From Streptomyces spiroverticillatus (lineage in GTDB: Bacteria > Actinomycetota > Actinomycetes > Streptomycetales > Streptomycetaceae), in NCBI GenBank assembly GCA_014650415.1, contig BMUX01000007.1, forward strand, positions 435,761 to 499,760: 64,000 bases of DNA, read 5' to 3'. Position 1 is the stretch's first letter. The number at the start of each line of letters is the position of its first letter. Below, piece after piece: positions 1-8,398 of the stretch. Made by a program: the position numbers and the translations under genes. The notes beneath the pieces were generated by a model. It had not been told where the DNA came from. It did not search any database and saw nothing but the letters and a program-made list of their open reading frames with translations.

Positions 1-329
1 ACGCCCACCACGGGCTGCCCGTCGAGGTACTTGGCCGTGTTCGCCACCAGCCCGTCCTGCCCGACCACCACCACGACGTCCTCGGGCCCGAACAGGAACC
101 GGTCCAGGTCCGCCCGCTCCACCCGGGCCTGCCGCCACTGCAACGGCACCGCGCCGACCACCTCCGCCAGCGCCCGCCGCGTTCTCGCGTGCCGCTCCTC
201 GACCTCCCGGATGCCCCGTCCCCGCGAGCGCAGGAAGAACTCGGCCTGGCCGCGTGTGCCGTGCCGGGCGAGCAACTCCTCGTACTCACTGGTGCGATGG
301 ACCAGGACCGCCCGGGGGGCCAGACTCAT
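1..329 (-). CDS. NAD-kinase-like protein, N-terminal part (runs off the window edge)
   Basis: Only the first 109 residues are visible; the 3' end lies outside the window. Residues 85-109 form a strand, a tight turn and a second strand (VVVVVGQDGLVANTAKYL, then PVVG). This matches the place where NAD kinases carry GGDGT followed by a PVLGVN-like strand, but here the turn reads GQDGL, so nucleotide kinase activity is uncertain. The ATG overlaps the stop codon of the upstream SPFH gene by four bases (ATGA), so the two are translationally coupled and share the SPFH promoter. The remainder could also be a degenerate or regulatory NAD-kinase fold. Confidence 0.6.
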   Translation of the reverse strand, partial: MSLAPRAVLVHRTSEYEELLARHGTRGQAEFFLRSRGRGIREVEERHARTRRALAEVVGAVPLQWRQARVERADLDRFLFGPEDVVVVVGQDGLVANTAKYLDGQPVVG

Positions 330-1327
330 GAGGCGCCGCCGCCCAGCCGCGCCAGCATCCCCGTCAGCACGTCCGGCGACACGGTGAGGCTCTCGATGCG
401 CGGGACGTTCTCCGCGAGCCGGGTCGCCGCCAGCGCGTGCAGGGTCGCCGGATCGACGTCCCCGTGCACCCGCAGCCATGCCGCCTGCGCCTCGGCGCGG
501 GCCTCGCCGACCGCGCGCGCCGCCTCTGCCTCCGCACGGGCCAGCCGTACCGCGCGGGTGGCCTCCGCCTCGGCCTTCACCCCGTCGGCGGCCGCCAGTT
601 CCTCCGCCTCGCGGCGGGCGTTGGTGCCGCGCTGGTCGACCAACTGCTCCTCCTGACGGGCGAGTTCGATACGGCTGGCGAGCTCGTTCTCCGCGATGGC
701 CCGCTCGCGCTCCACCGCGACCGCCCGCCGCTGGTACGTCGCCCGGTCGGCCTCCTGCTGGATCTGCTCCCGCGCCGGAGTGCGCAACGCCCGCTCCACG
801 TCCGCCTCGGGCCGGATCGCCACCACCCGCACGGCGACGACCTCGATACCGGTGGCGGGCAGTCGCGGCTCGGACTCCAGACCGGTCGCGATCCGGCTCC
901 GTACCGCGGACACACCATCAACAAGGGCTTCCGCCAAGGGAATGCGCGCCAGCGTGTCCAGGGCGTGCTGCTGCGCGGTTTCCGTGAGCAGCGTCGCGAT
1001 CTGCTCCAGCGGTGCACCCCGCCAGGAGCCCGAGTCGGGGTCCACCGAGAAGTCGAGCCGGGCGGCGGCCACCGCCGGGTCGCTGATCCGGTACGTGACC
1101 GTGGCCTGGAGGGTGACGTCCTGGAAGTCGGCCGTACGGGCGTGGAAGGCCATCGCCAACTCCCGGTCACTGACCGGCACTTCGGAGAGTGCGGCGGTCA
1201 GCGACCGGAACCAGAAGCTGAGCCCCGGCCCGTCGTGGACGAGCTTGCCGCGCGTGTGATGGCGGATGTGGGCGGTGGGTGCGGACCGCAGATGGCGCCA
1301 GCCGAGGCGCCGGGTGATGTCGGCCAT
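326..1327 (-). CDS. SPFH/band 7 domain protein
   Basis: 333 residues. Residues about 30-180 form a band-7 (SPFH, stomatin/prohibitin-like) domain. A long charged coiled coil follows (about 185-290), rich in Ala, Glu and Arg with AEAEATRAVRLARAEAEAARA-type heptads. There is no signal peptide or clear membrane span, so membrane attachment would be through the SPFH domain or through partners. Such proteins usually oligomerise into membrane scaffolds. The ATG sits 9 bases after a strong GAGGGGGG ribosome binding site. It is the first gene of a unit with the NAD-kinase-like gene and has its own promoter with two palindromes. Substrate or partner is unknown. Confidence 0.85.
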   Translation of the reverse strand: MADITRRLGWRHLRSAPTAHIRHHTRGKLVHDGPGLSFWFRSLTAALSEVPVSDRELAMAFHARTADFQDVTLQATVTYRISDPAVAAARLDFSVDPDSGSWRGAPLEQIATLLTETAQQHALDTLARIPLAEALVDGVSAVRSRIATGLESEPRLPATGIEVVAVRVVAIRPEADVERALRTPAREQIQQEADRATYQRRAVAVERERAIAENELASRIELARQEEQLVDQRGTNARREAEELAAADGVKAEAEATRAVRLARAEAEAARAVGEARAEAQAAWLRVHGDVDPATLHALAATRLAENVPRIESLTVSPDVLTGMLARLGGGAS

Positions 1328-1346
1328 GAGTGGACCCCCCTCTTTC

Positions 1347-1394
1347 TCGTCTTCATGACGATAAGGGGGGGTCGGGTTCTCGTCAATACGACGA
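1347..1394 (-). promoter_or_regulatory. Promoter of the SPFH operon with two TCGTC-N5-GACGA palindromes
   Basis: On the minus strand a -35 box TTGACG (1381-1386) and a -10 box TATCGT (1358-1363) are separated by 17 bases, a good housekeeping promoter about 24 bases upstream of the SPFH ATG. Two identical-armed palindromes, TCGTC-N5-GACGA at 1347-1361 and 1380-1394, overlap the -10 and the -35 respectively, 33 bp centre to centre (about three helical turns). That arrangement fits repression by a dimeric regulator. No regulator gene is adjacent within the window. Confidence 0.7.
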
Positions 1395-1424
1395 AAGGGG
1401 GAGGCGGTGCGGGCGAAGGGACCG

Positions 1425-2969
1425 TCAGACGATGCCCTCCGCGATCTCCTCCCGCTCCCGCTGGGTCCCGTACGCCGCCTCCGACGGCACGCCGTACGCC
1501 TTGCGGGCCACGTACCACCACGCCGTCGCCAGGATCAGCACCACGGCCAGCGCGATCACCGCGTAGTTCATCGACTCCCAGTTCACCGGCGCCTTCTGCG
1601 GCAGCAGGAACAGCACCGTCACGACCGCCACCCACGACACGGCGATCCAACCGATCGGCCTGCTCCACCGCCCCAGGTGCCACGGCCCCTTCTGGAACCG
1701 GTCGCCCGCCCGCAGCCGCAGGAAGATCGGAATGGCGTACGCGGGCGTGATCCCGATGACGTTGATCGCCGTCACCGCGCCGTACGCGGTCGCCGAGTAC
1801 AAAGACGGCACCGCCAGCAGGCACGCCACGCCCACCGACAGCCACACCGCCGGAACCGGCGTCTGGGTACGGCTGCTGACCCGCCGCCACAGCTTCGAAC
1901 CCGGCAGCGCATTGTCCCGGCTGAACGCGAACACCATCCGGCTCGCCGCCGCGACCTCGGCGTTCCCGCAGAACAGCTGCGCCACGATCACCACGAGCAG
2001 CAGCGCCGTCGCACCGCCCGAACCCAACGCGTCCAGCAGGATCTGGGCCGGCGGCACCCCGGTCTCACTGCCCACCGTGCCCGCGTAGTCCTGAATCGCG
2101 AAGGTCAGCCCCGCCAGCAGGGCGAAGCCCGCCAGCCACGACACCCAGATGGCCCGCACGATGCCCCGCGAGGCCGCCACCGACGCGTTCGCCGTCTCCT
2201 CCGACAGATGCGCGGAAGCGTCGTACCCGCAGAAGGTGTACTGCGCGAGCAGCAGACCGATCGCCGCCACGTAGATCGGACTGTCGATGCCCGTGTCGTT
2301 CACGAACTCCGTGAAGACGAACCCCGCCGACTGGTGGTGGTCCGGAACGATCGCCAGCGCACCGACGATCACCGCCACACCGCCCAGGTGCCACCACACG
2401 CTGATCGAGTTCAGCACGCTGACCAGCCGCACCCCGAACAGGTTCAGCACCGCGTGCAGCAGCAGGATGCACATGAAGATGAGCATCGTGGAGCCCGGCG
2501 TCGGCTCGAACCCGAATCGCAGGTTCAGGAAGGCCCCGGTGAACAGCGCCGCACCGTAGTCGATACCCGCTATCGCACCCAGCAGACCCAGCAGGTTGAG
2601 CCACCCGGTGTACCAGCCCCACTTGCGGCCGCCGAGCCGGTCCGCCATGTAGTAGAGCGCACCCGACGTCGGGTACGCGCTGGTCACCTCGGCCAGCGCC
2701 ATGCCCACCGTCAGCACGAACAGCCCGACGCCGACCCAGCCCCACATCATCACGGCGGGACCGCCGGTGCCCAGGCCGAACCCGTACAGCGTCATGCAGC
2801 CGGACAGCACCGAGATGACCGAGAAGCTGATCGCGAAGTTGCCGAACCCGCCCATCCGGCGGGCCAGCACCGGCTGATAGCCGAGTTCCCGCAGGCGGGC
2901 CTCCTCGTCCTGCTGTGCCGGGGGTTGCGAGCGGGCGCCCTTCTTGAACGACGGGGCGGAGAGGGACAT
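1425..2969 (-). CDS. APC-superfamily amino acid permease (ACT/GABA permease type)
   Basis: 514 residues with about twelve hydrophobic segments. The N-terminal region has the APC features of this branch: residues ~40-60 FGNFAISFSVISVLSG and then SAYPTSGALYYMADRLGG, typical of the amino acid/choline transporter (ACT) family that moves GABA, other amino acids or choline by cation symport. The cytoplasmic membrane location is expected. The ATG follows GGAAG. It lies 48 bp downstream of the unknown gene at 3018-4013 and is probably co-transcribed with it. The substrate cannot be read from sequence; GABA, basic amino acids or ethanolamine are all possible. Confidence 0.88.
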   Translation of the reverse strand: MSLSAPSFKKGARSQPPAQQDEEARLRELGYQPVLARRMGGFGNFAISFSVISVLSGCMTLYGFGLGTGGPAVMMWGWVGVGLFVLTVGMALAEVTSAYPTSGALYYMADRLGGRKWGWYTGWLNLLGLLGAIAGIDYGAALFTGAFLNLRFGFEPTPGSTMLIFMCILLLHAVLNLFGVRLVSVLNSISVWWHLGGVAVIVGALAIVPDHHQSAGFVFTEFVNDTGIDSPIYVAAIGLLLAQYTFCGYDASAHLSEETANASVAASRGIVRAIWVSWLAGFALLAGLTFAIQDYAGTVGSETGVPPAQILLDALGSGGATALLLVVIVAQLFCGNAEVAAASRMVFAFSRDNALPGSKLWRRVSSRTQTPVPAVWLSVGVACLLAVPSLYSATAYGAVTAINVIGITPAYAIPIFLRLRAGDRFQKGPWHLGRWSRPIGWIAVSWVAVVTVLFLLPQKAPVNWESMNYAVIALAVVLILATAWWYVARKAYGVPSEAAYGTQREREEIAEGIV

Positions 2970-3017
2970 GAGTCTTCCTTCACTGGGGGGACGAATGTTG
3001 TGGGGAGGGATACGGAG

Positions 3018-4013
3018 TCAGGGCGCGCCGGAAGCCTCCAGCGACCGCGAGCGGGCCCGGAGGTACAGCTCCACGGCCCCCTGAGCGGTGTCGCCGTGGT
3101 CGTCGCGGATGCGGTACGTCCACGGCACGGGCGCGTAGTACGGGTCCAGCGTCCGGAACACCCGGGCCGCTTCGGCGAACTCGTGCGCACCCCACAGGGC
3201 GTGCGCCAGGTGGCTCAGGTCCAGGAGCGAGGAATCGGCGGGATCGGCGAAGTCGAACCAGTCGTGCAGCGCCGCCCGCCCGTCACGGAGCGCCTCGTCC
3301 GTCACCCAGTGCAGGTCGAGCGCCCTGTCCTGGCCGCGCTCGCGCCGGTAGCGCTCCGCCCGCACGTACAGCGGCAGCACATGAGCGGGGGATCCCAGCG
3401 GGGCCGAAGAGACCGCCCAGCGGGCGTAGTTGACGGCTTCCGGCAGTGCGCCGTGCGGACTGCGCGCGTACACGAACTGGAGCATCCGCTGATGGGCCTC
3501 CCGGTTGTCGGGATCCCGCTTGGCGACCTGTTCCAGCAGGGCCCACGGGCCGGGGAACAGCATCGGCCCCGGCGGCGGCAGCCGGTGCTCCGGCATCCGC
3601 TGCTCCCGGTCGAGCGGGGCGAGGGCCAGCAGACCGACCCACGGCACCGGGTCGTCCGGCGCCTGCTCGGCGTAGACCCGGCACGCCTCCCACGCCTCGT
3701 GCCACCACACCCGGGTCTGCGGGTGGTCCTCCCGGTGCGCCCGGGCGGCCCGCTCCACCGCGACCCGGGCGTGCATCGCGGTCGCCGCGGCGCTGTGCGG
3801 CTCCTCGGCACGCCAGGCACGCACCGTGTCCGTACCGGCAGCGACGGCCGCCAGGACCTGGGTCCGCCGGGTCCACGCGGACCAACTGGGCGTGGCCTCC
3901 AATAAGTTCCGCATCGCCAGCCATCTGCCCGCCCGTAACTCCTGTACGACGGAACGTAATTCGGCGTCATGACCTGCGGGATGGTACACCGGACGGAAGT
4001 CGTCGCTGGGCAT
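3018..4013 (-). CDS. Conserved hypothetical protein, helical, possibly TPR-like
   Basis: 331 residues, predicted soluble, without signal peptide or membrane span. I do not recognise a catalytic motif. The sequence is mostly amphipathic helices rich in Trp, Arg and Ala (for example WHEAWEACRVYAEQAPDDP and HQRMLQFVYARSPHG) spaced like tetratricopeptide-type helical hairpins, and has several short Pro-rich turns. I chose the ATG giving MPSDDFRPVYHP because the reading frame further upstream has no Streptomyces-like composition. It precedes the APC permease on the same strand, so a shared transcript is likely. Function is unknown. Confidence 0.7.
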   Translation of the reverse strand: MPSDDFRPVYHPAGHDAELRSVVQELRAGRWLAMRNLLEATPSWSAWTRRTQVLAAVAAGTDTVRAWRAEEPHSAAATAMHARVAVERAARAHREDHPQTRVWWHEAWEACRVYAEQAPDDPVPWVGLLALAPLDREQRMPEHRLPPPGPMLFPGPWALLEQVAKRDPDNREAHQRMLQFVYARSPHGALPEAVNYARWAVSSAPLGSPAHVLPLYVRAERYRRERGQDRALDLHWVTDEALRDGRAALHDWFDFADPADSSLLDLSHLAHALWGAHEFAEAARVFRTLDPYYAPVPWTYRIRDDHGDTAQGAVELYLRARSRSLEASGAP

Positions 4014-4255
4014 CGTCGCTGGTCCTCTGGTGCGGTCGCCGGCAGGTGGGGGGCAGGCGGAGACGGCTGCGCCCCACGGATGAACCGTGCGCAACTGCCG
4101 TGTGCCGCCGTGTAGTTGACCATGAATCGCAATTCCGGTCCAGCGAATGCGGCCATCAGGGAACGCCCGGGTCCGTATGTGCTTGACGGGGGCCGGGCGT
4201 CTGACGGAGGCTTTGGCCGGACTTCGGGCGGTGTGCGGGGCGAGGGGGCGCGGGG

Positions 4256-5713
4256 ATGAACGGGGCAGTCGGCGGCGCGGCACGAGGGGTGTCCGGGAGC
4301 GGGCCGGTGCTCGCCGTGGACCAGGGCACGTCCGCCACCAAAGCGCTGGTGATCTGCCCCGAACGCGGCGTGCTCGGCACCGGCCGGGCCCCCGTGCACC
4401 CCCGCCACCTGCCCGGCGGCCGGGTGGAGGTCTCCCCCCAGGAGCTGTACGCGTCCGTCCTCGCCGCCGGCCGCGAAGCCCTCGCGGCGGCGGGCGAACC
4501 GGTCGCCGCCGTCGGCCTGGCCAACCAGGGCGAGACCGTATTCGCCTGGGACCCGGCCACGGGCGATCCACTCACCGAAGCCATCGTCTGGCAGGACCGC
4601 CGCGCCACCGACATCTGCACCGAACTCGCCCCGTACGAAGACAAGTTGAGACACCTCACCGGCCTCCCCCTCGACCCCTACTTCGCTGCGCCCAAGATGG
4701 CGTGGATACGCCGCCACCTCACCCGCGCCGGAACCGTCACCACCAGCGACTCCTGGCTGGTCCACCGGCTCACCGGCGCGTTCGTCACGGACGCGGCGAC
4801 GGCGGGGCGCACCCAGCTCCTCGACCTCGACAGCGCCTCCTGGTCCGCCGCCGCACTCGACTTGTACGACCTCGGCGAGGAGCCTCTCCCCGAGGTCGTC
4901 GCCTGCGACCACCCCGTCGGCACGACCACGGCCTTCGGCGGCGAACTCCCGCTCACCGGACTCCTGGTGGACCAGCAGGCGGCGCTCCTCGCCCACGGCG
5001 CGACGACGCCGGGAGCCGCCAAGTGCACGTACGGAACGGGGGCGTTCCTCCTCGCGCAGGCGGGCGGGCGCCCCGTCCGGCCCACGACCGGCCTGGTCGG
5101 CTGCGTGGCCTGGCAGCTCGGGGACCGCACCGACTACTGCCTCGACGGCCAGGTCTACACGGCGGCCTCGGCCGTACGGTGGCTCACCGACCTGGGCGTC
5201 ATCGCGGGCGCCCACGACCTCGACAGGGTCGCCGGGCAGGTCCCCGACGCGGGGGGCGTCACCTTCGTACCGGCACTGGCGGGGCTGGCCGCGCCGTGGT
5301 GGCGCAGCGAGGCACGCGGCAGCCTGAGCGGCCTCGGCCTGGACACCACCGCAGGCCACCTGGTGCGGGCCCTGTGCGAGGGCCTGGCGGCGCAGGTCGC
5401 GGAGCTGGTGGCGGCGACCGGGGCTGAATTGGGCTCCCCCCTCCAGGAGTTGAGGGTCGACGGCGGTCTGACCCGGTCCTCGGTCCTCATGCAGACGCAG
5501 GCGGACCTCCTCCAGATTCCGGTGGTGGTGGCGGAGTCGCCGGACGCGACGGCACTGGGGGTGGCGGCTGCGGCCCGCCTGGGCCTGGGCGTGCCCTTGC
5601 CGGAGGCCCTCTTCGCGATGGGCCGCTCCTCGGCGGTCTACGAACCGGCGATCTCACCGACCGAGGCGGAGTCCCGCCGGGCCGCATTCCGCGCGGCTGT
5701 TTCCCACCCCTAG
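4256..5713 (+). CDS. FGGY-family carbohydrate kinase (glycerol/xylulose kinase type)
   Basis: 485 residues. The N-terminal ATPase half starts with the FGGY phosphate-binding strand VLAVDQGTSATKALV (about 18-32). The second half carries the FGGY signature region GGLTRSSVLMQTQADLLQIPV (about 403-423) and GLAAPWWRSEARGSLSGL. It should phosphorylate a sugar or polyol in the cytoplasm with ATP. The next gene downstream is a GlpA-like FAD dehydrogenase, which makes glycerol or a related polyol a reasonable guess. The ATG follows GAGGGGGCGCGGGG. It is divergent from the unknown gene upstream, with a 242 bp gap where I could not find a convincing promoter. Confidence 0.88.
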   Translation: MNGAVGGAARGVSGSGPVLAVDQGTSATKALVICPERGVLGTGRAPVHPRHLPGGRVEVSPQELYASVLAAGREALAAAGEPVAAVGLANQGETVFAWDPATGDPLTEAIVWQDRRATDICTELAPYEDKLRHLTGLPLDPYFAAPKMAWIRRHLTRAGTVTTSDSWLVHRLTGAFVTDAATAGRTQLLDLDSASWSAAALDLYDLGEEPLPEVVACDHPVGTTTAFGGELPLTGLLVDQQAALLAHGATTPGAAKCTYGTGAFLLAQAGGRPVRPTTGLVGCVAWQLGDRTDYCLDGQVYTAASAVRWLTDLGVIAGAHDLDRVAGQVPDAGGVTFVPALAGLAAPWWRSEARGSLSGLGLDTTAGHLVRALCEGLAAQVAELVAATGAELGSPLQELRVDGGLTRSSVLMQTQADLLQIPVVVAESPDATALGVAAAARLGLGVPLPEALFAMGRSSAVYEPAISPTEAESRRAAFRAAVSHP

Positions 5714-5756
5714 GTCGTGCGGGGCTTCGTCCCGGTCCCCTGCACTTGATGTGCCG

Positions 5757-5885
5757 CCCGAAGGGCAGGCACTCCAGGGGCGCGGGGAACTGCGCGACCA
5801 GCCACGAACCGACCCGCACGGAACCGTTCAATTGCCCCGCGAGTTTAGGTGAAGGGGCGGGGCCGGGGCGAAATCCGCCCCGGCA
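5757..5885 (+). repeat. Interspersed repeat family 1, copy 1
   Basis: This fills most of the 302 bp gap between the FGGY kinase and the FAD dehydrogenase. It shares with copies at 29006-29149 (reverse) and 32151-32270 the blocks CGGGGAACTGCGCG, CAGCCAC, ACCCGCAC and TTTAGGTGAAGGGGCGG in the same order and spacing. It has no open frame of its own and no transposase. The downstream gene starts about 130 bp further on with its own ribosome binding site. Confidence 0.85.
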
Positions 5886-6015
5886 CCGGGTGCCGAAACC
5901 CACCGCCCCCGCGCAGCCCCCGGCCGCCGGGTGCCGACCCGACCACCCCGCACCTAAGCACCCCGCCCCCTGCAAGGGCCCACCACCCCACCCCTCCGGA
6001 GGAGAGAGAGCCCCC

Positions 6016-7437
6016 ATGCCCACCCCGACCACCCCCTACGACCTCACCATCATCGGCGCCGGCCTCACCGGCACCGCCCTCGCCCGCCACCTCTCCACCC
6101 ACACCCCACCCCACCCCATGGGCCCCCGCCTCGCCCTCCTCGACGCCTCCGACGACATCGGCAACGCCACCTCCAAGGCCAACACCGCCATCCTCCACAC
6201 CGGTTTCGACACCACCCCCGGCACCCTCGAATCACGCCTCGTCCGCGACGGACACCGCCGCCTCCTCGCCCACGCGCAAGCAACCGGCATCCCCGTCGAA
6301 CCCGTCGGCGCCCTCCTCATCGCCTGGACCGAGGACCAGCTCGCCGCCCTCCCCGCCCTCGCCGCCAAAGCCGTCCGCAACGGCGTCCACGACACCCGCC
6401 CCCTCACCCCCGCCGAGCTGTACGCCCGCGAACCCCACCTCGGCCCCGGCGCCCTCGGCGCACTCCACGTACCCGGCGAGAGCATCATCTGCCCCTTCAC
6501 CACACCCCTCTCCTACGCCACCGAAGCCGTCCGCGCAGGCGTCGACCTCCACCTCAACACCCGCGTCGAGCGCATCACCCTCACCCCCGAAGGCCACGAA
6601 CTCCACACCAACCGCGGCACCTTCCGCACCCACCGCCTCGTCAACGCCGCCGGACTGCACGCCGACACCATCGACCGCCTCCTCGGCATCGACGACTTCA
6701 CCATCACCCCCCGCCGCGGCCAACTCCTCGTGTTCGCAAAGCAATCGCGGCAGCTCGTCCGGCACATCCTGCTGCCCGTCCCCACAGCCCTCGGCAAGGG
6801 CGTCCTCATCACCCCCACCGTCTTCGGCAACGTCCTCCTCGGCCCCACCGCCGAGGACCTCACGGGCCCCGACGCCAGGACCGCCAACCACACCACCCCC
6901 GAAGGCATCGCCCACCTCCTGGAGCACGGCCGCCACCTGATGCCCGCCCTCCTCGACACGCCGGTCATCACCTCGTACGCGGGCCTGCGCACCGCCACCG
7001 AACACGACGACTACCGCATCCGCGCCCACCCCCACCTGCGCTACCTCACCATCGGCGGCATCCGCTCGACCGGCCTGAGCGCCTCCCTGGGCATCGCCGC
7101 CCACGCCGCCGGACTCCTCGCCGAGGACGGCTTCCCCCTCGCAGACACACCCGGACCGGCCGAACCGCCCCGCATGCCCAACCTCGGCGAGTCCTTCCCC
7201 CGCCCCCACCAGCGCCCCGACCTCATCGCCCAGGACCCGGCGTACGGCGACATCGTCTGCCCCTGCGAGAACGTCACCCGGGGCGAGATCCGCGACGCCC
7301 TCACCGCCACCGTCCCCGCCCGCACCCCGGGCGGCCTCCGTCGCCGTACCCGGGTCCAGGCGGGCCACTGCCGGGGCGAACTGTGCTCGGCGGCCGTACG
7401 CGCCCTGACCGCCGACCACATCCCCGACCAGCCCTGA
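6016..7437 (+). CDS. GlpA-like FAD-dependent dehydrogenase with C-terminal BFD-type [2Fe-2S] domain
   Basis: 473 residues. The N-terminus has a dinucleotide-binding fold, IIGAGLTGTALARHL (about 10-24), followed by a DAO-type FAD oxidoreductase body (GLRTATEHDDYRI, GIRSTGLSASLGIA). The C-terminus has a bacterioferritin-associated-ferredoxin-like cluster motif: Cys415-x-Cys417 and Cys452-x4-Cys457. This two-part layout is known from anaerobic glycerol-3-phosphate dehydrogenase subunit GlpA and from 2-hydroxyglutarate oxidase relatives. The preceding kinase gene favours a phosphorylated polyol as substrate. The ATG follows GGAGGAGAGAGAG. The coding strand is extremely C-rich, with runs of CCC and ACC codons. 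Confidence 0.85.
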   Translation: MPTPTTPYDLTIIGAGLTGTALARHLSTHTPPHPMGPRLALLDASDDIGNATSKANTAILHTGFDTTPGTLESRLVRDGHRRLLAHAQATGIPVEPVGALLIAWTEDQLAALPALAAKAVRNGVHDTRPLTPAELYAREPHLGPGALGALHVPGESIICPFTTPLSYATEAVRAGVDLHLNTRVERITLTPEGHELHTNRGTFRTHRLVNAAGLHADTIDRLLGIDDFTITPRRGQLLVFAKQSRQLVRHILLPVPTALGKGVLITPTVFGNVLLGPTAEDLTGPDARTANHTTPEGIAHLLEHGRHLMPALLDTPVITSYAGLRTATEHDDYRIRAHPHLRYLTIGGIRSTGLSASLGIAAHAAGLLAEDGFPLADTPGPAEPPRMPNLGESFPRPHQRPDLIAQDPAYGDIVCPCENVTRGEIRDALTATVPARTPGGLRRRTRVQAGHCRGELCSAAVRALTADHIPDQP

Positions 7438-7460
7438 ACACCAGCCCTGAGACACCGGCG

Positions 7461-8339
7461 CTACGGCACCAGCCCCCGCACCTCCTCCGCCGCGAACCGG
7501 ACGAAGCCCTCCGGGTCCGGTTCGTCGGCCGTCGGCTGGAGCACCACCGTGTCCGCTCCCGCCTCCACCAGCCCCTGCACCGCCTTGGCCACCGCCCCCG
7601 CGTCCCCGGCGACCCCGAGGCCCGGCACGGACTCCTTGCCCTCGCGGGCCAGTTCGGCGTGCAGCCGGCCGGCGGCACCGGGACCGGTCGCGGCCAGCAG
7701 GTAGACCACCACCTTGTGGTGGCCCTCGCCCGTACGGCCCGCCGACTCACGCCCCTCGTCGACCAGTTGACGCGCCCTGCGCACCCCCTCCGCCGAGAAC
7801 GACGCGTCCAGGATCGTGCCGTCCGCCGCCTCGCCCGTCAGCCGCAGCGTGCGCGGGCCGACCCCACCGGCGTACACCGGAGGAGCCTCCAGGGGCGGCC
7901 AGTCGAGCGCCACCGAGTCCAGGTGCACGTACTGCCCGTCGACGGTGACCCGCTCGCCGCGCAGCAGCGCCCGCATCGCCGACAGGTACTCCCGCAACAG
8001 CGTCAGCGGCGACGCGGGGCGCGCCCCGACCTGGCCCATCCAGTCCTGCACCCCGTGCCCCACGGACAGGGACACCCGGCCGGGGAAGAGGCGGAGCAGC
8101 GTGGCCGCCTCCATCGAGGTCAGCGCCACGTTCCGCAGCGGGACCGGCAGCAGCCCGACCCCCACGTGCAGCCGCTCCGACCAGGCGAGCGCGGCGGACG
8201 CGGCCGCCACCCCGCTCTCCAGGAAGCAGTCCTCCCAGAGCCACAGCTCCTCCAGCCCCGCCGCGTCCGCCGCACGCACCAGCGGACGCAGCTTCTCCGG
8301 GGCCAACTGGGGACGGAACACCACACCGAGAGTCGTCAT
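7461..8339 (-). CDS. LLM-class (luciferase-like) flavin-dependent oxidoreductase
   Basis: 292 residues with a TIM-barrel luciferase-like layout: MTTLGVVFRPQLAPEKL at the start, ELWLWEDCF, an FPGRVSLSVGHGVQDWMGQVG stretch near the flavin site, and YAGGVGPRTLRLTGEAADG. Members use reduced FMN or F420 to oxidise or reduce small organic substrates. I prefer the ATG of MTTLGV, which has AGGA nine bases upstream. An ATG three codons earlier has AGGA directly against it. It is convergent with the FAD dehydrogenase and downstream of the LCP gene on the same strand. Substrate is unknown; F420 use is possible but not shown. Confidence 0.85.
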   Translation of the reverse strand: MTTLGVVFRPQLAPEKLRPLVRAADAAGLEELWLWEDCFLESGVAAASAALAWSERLHVGVGLLPVPLRNVALTSMEAATLLRLFPGRVSLSVGHGVQDWMGQVGARPASPLTLLREYLSAMRALLRGERVTVDGQYVHLDSVALDWPPLEAPPVYAGGVGPRTLRLTGEAADGTILDASFSAEGVRRARQLVDEGRESAGRTGEGHHKVVVYLLAATGPGAAGRLHAELAREGKESVPGLGVAGDAGAVAKAVQGLVEAGADTVVLQPTADEPDPEGFVRFAAEEVRGLVP

Positions 8340-8398
8340 GGGGTCCATTCCTACGCCCCGACTTTCCTGCGGGCAAGGACCGTTGAACACCCACAGGA

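Noticed and set aside
1407..3905. A long plus-strand open frame of about 830 codons opposite the permease and its neighbour
   Set aside because: It is the antisense shadow of well-supported minus-strand genes; composition is Arg/Pro/His-rich with no domain, as expected in high-GC DNA.
3302..5359. A long minus-strand frame running through the FGGY kinase region
   Set aside because: Kinase motifs are on the plus strand; this frame shows only Gly/Arg/Ala-rich noise.
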